The notes below the pieces were generated by a model. That model ran no database searches. It worked only from the letters and a program-made list of their open reading frames with translations, and was not told the origin of the DNA. A program made the position numbers and the translations under genes. Below are positions 61,848 to 64,000 of a stretch of 64,000 nt of DNA, in pieces. Position 1 is the stretch's first letter; every line of letters starts with the position of its first letter. Origin of the DNA: Helicobacteraceae bacterium (GTDB lineage: Bacteria > Campylobacterota > Campylobacteria > Campylobacterales > Sulfurimonadaceae); assembly GCA_026988515.1 (NCBI GenBank), contig JALSLA010000008.1, forward strand, positions 1 to 64,000, in the 5' to 3' direction.

Positions 61848-62629
61848 CGCTACGCCCTTATCATGCCGTAGCTAAGATCAATATTTTTCTTAAGGTTACC
61901 GGTGTACGGGGTAATTACCATGAAATTGTTTCACGTTTTATGCGCATTGACTCGCTCTACGACACGCTGATATTCGAACCCAAAATCGATGCCGGAGCGT
62001 TTGAACTTCATGGCGATTTTACATGTAAATTAGAAGAAAATACGCTCTATAAAGCATACAAAGCATTGCAACAGTATGTTCCATCGACAACCGTTTATGA
62101 TTTTTTCATGACCCATCGTGTGCGTATTGAAAAACGCATTCCCGCATTCGGTGGTCTCGGCGGAGGCAGTTCCGATGCTGCAACATTTTTGCTGATGTGC
62201 AACGACACCCTTCAGCTGGGCTTGTCAAAACAGGAGCTTTCCACAATCGGTCTTCGTATCGGAGCGGATGTACCGTTTTTTATCTCTGAATACACCAGCG
62301 CCAATGTCTACGGCATCGGTGAGATCGTTGAACCCTATGACGAGCCTCCTTTGCATGTAGAGCTTTTCACTCCAAACATTGACATTAGTACACCACGCGT
62401 GTATCAATGCTATCGCGAGCACTATTATCATCCCATAACACCCGAACAGGTACGCCAATGGGTACAAAAACCTTCTACCACCATTGTGGAGCATTGTACG
62501 GCTGCTGAAGCGAACGATCTTTTCATGCCCGCATGCCACGAGTATCCTGAACTCAACAACGAAGTAAAACCCTCCTTTTTTTTCAGTGGAAGCGGTAGTA
62601 GTTTTTTTAAGGTAACAGATCATGGGTGA
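61844..62629 (+). CDS. ispE: 4-diphosphocytidyl-2-C-methyl-D-erythritol kinase
   Basis: [40 protein letters not shown]. Confidence 0.95.
   Translation: MTLRPYHAVAKINIFLKVTGVRGNYHEIVSRFMRIDSLYDTLIFEPKIDAGAFELHGDFTCKLEENTLYKAYKALQQYVPSTTVYDFFMTHRVRIEKRIPAFGGLGGGSSDAATFLLMCNDTLQLGLSKQELSTIGLRIGADVPFFISEYTSANVYGIGEIVEPYDEPPLHVELFTPNIDISTPRVYQCYREHYYHPITPEQVRQWVQKPSTTIVEHCTAAEANDLFMPACHEYPELNNEVKPSFFFSGSGSSFFKVTDHG
62018..62029. repeat. TTTACATGTAAA palindrome (in ispE)
   Basis: Exact 12-mer. Confidence 0.9.
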
Positions 62630-63074
62630 GACGATTGCCAAAAATAAAAAAGCCTATTTTGATTATGAACTCTTAGAAAAATTTGAAGCCGGTGTGGTCT
62701 TGCAGGGAAGTGAAGTAAAGGGGATCCGTGCCGGACGCGTCAACCTGAAAGACAGTTTTGTCCGCCTTGTCGAGGGCGAAGCTTTTTTATTTAATGCACA
62801 TATCGGTCGGCTCGAGACCACACACCACTACTACGGACATGAAGAGCGCGGCAGCAGAAAACTGCTGCTTCATCGTAAAGAGCTTAACAAAATGCTCAAG
62901 GCCGTTGAAAAAGAGGGGCATACCATTGTACCGCTTCAGATGTTTTTTAATCGTAAAAATCTCGTAAAGATCCAAATTGCTATTGCCCGCGGTAAAAAGC
63001 TCCACGACAAGCGCCATGATCTTAAAGAAAAGAGCATGAAACGTGATATTGAGCGGGCTATGAAAGAGTTTTAG
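62622..63074 (+). CDS. smpB: SsrA-binding protein
   Basis: [45 protein letters not shown]. Confidence 0.97.
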   Translation: MGETIAKNKKAYFDYELLEKFEAGVVLQGSEVKGIRAGRVNLKDSFVRLVEGEAFLFNAHIGRLETTHHYYGHEERGSRKLLLHRKELNKMLKAVEKEGHTIVPLQMFFNRKNLVKIQIAIARGKKLHDKRHDLKEKSMKRDIERAMKEF

Positions 63075-64000
63075 ATGCCCTCTTTTCTGACATGTATTCC
63101 AACGTACAGGCTTCAGAGAAATTAGGAACCTCATCGTACGTGAAAACCGCATAGAACTTATGGACATCTTTGGCACCGAAATTATCATACGTGTAGCTGG
63201 CATTGCCTCCGTAAAGCTTCTGTCCGTCATAGGGTGAACATGGAACATGGAACCGGTTTTTAACGACAATAACCCCACGAAACGCTTCATGTTTGGGATT
63301 GTCCCACTCCAAACGTATCATGTTGTTTTCAATACTGTAGCGTAAATTACGTACCTTTTCAACACCGTGACGACGTTTTTTAATATAGTTAATAACCAAT
63401 TTGGGTTTATGGTGAAGCTTATCGTCAACAAAACTGACCCGACTTGATTTGGTAAATACTTTAGGTGATGTTGCATAAATCACAAAATAGAGTTTTTGCG
63501 TCTCTTTTACCGCATCAATAAGCTCCTTAATAGCATACGTATCAAAAACAAATCGCTGTATCTGCTGACTTTTTAGATCGGAGATGCTTACATCATACCC
63601 GACCCGCTCAATAATATCACGGTTTTGAATGTTTTCAAAGTTTTTCTCATTACCTTTACATCGTACCATCTCAAGATGAAAACGTAAATTCTCATGAGCA
63701 TGGATCGTATCGGCCTGTAACTCTACGTAACTATTGGCAATCACCGTATTTTCCATCTCCGGCATTGCAGAGAGGTCAAACTCTAAAAAGGAGTAGATCA
63801 CCTCTCCGTTGTTGTCAAATCCACAGGTCAACACCTGCTCTTCAAGACCGCTTTTAGAGATGGTAAACTCATTATGCGTCGTAATTTCCAATTTCACATC
63901 ATTAAGCGTATAGGAGATATCGAGCTTGGGGCGATAGGTGAGACCGGAACTAAATTTACCGTAACCGATATCCCACTGCATTAATTGTGAGGAACGATCC
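63058..64000 (-). CDS. hypothetical protein with C-terminal FN3-like segment, 5' end beyond window
   Basis: Frame stays open upstream of the listed Met at 63981 (..[19 protein letters not shown]). Confidence 0.6.
   Translation of the reverse strand, partial: DRSSQLMQWDIGYGKFSSGLTYRPKLDISYTLNDVKLEITTHNEFTISKSGLEEQVLTCGFDNNGEVIYSFLEFDLSAMPEMENTVIANSYVELQADTIHAHENLRFHLEMVRCKGNEKNFENIQNRDIIERVGYDVSISDLKSQQIQRFVFDTYAIKELIDAVKETQKLYFVIYATSPKVFTKSSRVSFVDDKLHHKPKLVINYIKKRRHGVEKVRNLRYSIENNMIRLEWDNPKHEAFRGVIVVKNRFHVPCSPYDGQKLYGGNASYTYDNFGAKDVHKFYAVFTYDEVPNFSEACTLEYMSEKRASKTLS

Noticed and set aside
1-64000. CRISPR arrays, tRNA/rRNA genes, prophage or IS transposases
   Set aside because: No regularly spaced repeats, no tRNA cloverleaf or rRNA sequence, no transposase or integrase ORF recognised

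Overview
The window is a gene-dense chromosomal segment (about 60 CDS on both strands, no rRNA, tRNA or CRISPR seen) that looks like Campylobacterota, possibly Sulfurimonas/Sulfuricurvum/Sulfurovum-like, judged from gene content and synteny: rnr-holA-rpsF-ssb-rpsR; cheY-prmA-ftsH-pssA; yajC-secD-secF-DUF6394-leuS-lptE-GGDEF-folC-M23-bactofilin-mfd; truB-csrA-ispE-smpB. Most of it is housekeeping. Two signals stand out. (1) A highly iterated palindrome, TTTACATGTAAA (core TACATGTA), occurs 27 times by my manual scan, against roughly 1-2 expected for this 8-mer. It lies inside unrelated genes in two main reading frames (Thr-Cys-Lys or Leu/Ile-His-Val), over-represented in intergenic gaps, and absent from about 15.4-25.0 kb. 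This resembles cyanobacterial HIP1 or a genome-wide recognition sequence. (2) A Fic/AMPylation gene with a C-terminal winged helix has been inserted at the bactofilin-mfd junction. It is flanked by a 90-bp direct repeat (89/90 identical) of that junction, with an internally deleted 46-aa bactofilin remnant on the far side, and has a perfect 10-bp inverted repeat (ATAGTGGTAA-N13-TTACCACTAT) in its promoter region. Other points of interest: an OvoA gene near a PatB-Sir2-PNPOx-like cassette, a NaChBac-like sodium channel, a protein with a degenerate (pseudo) receiver domain, a LysR/trypsin pair, and two CDP-alcohol phosphotransferase paralogs. All calls are by reading; no searches were run.
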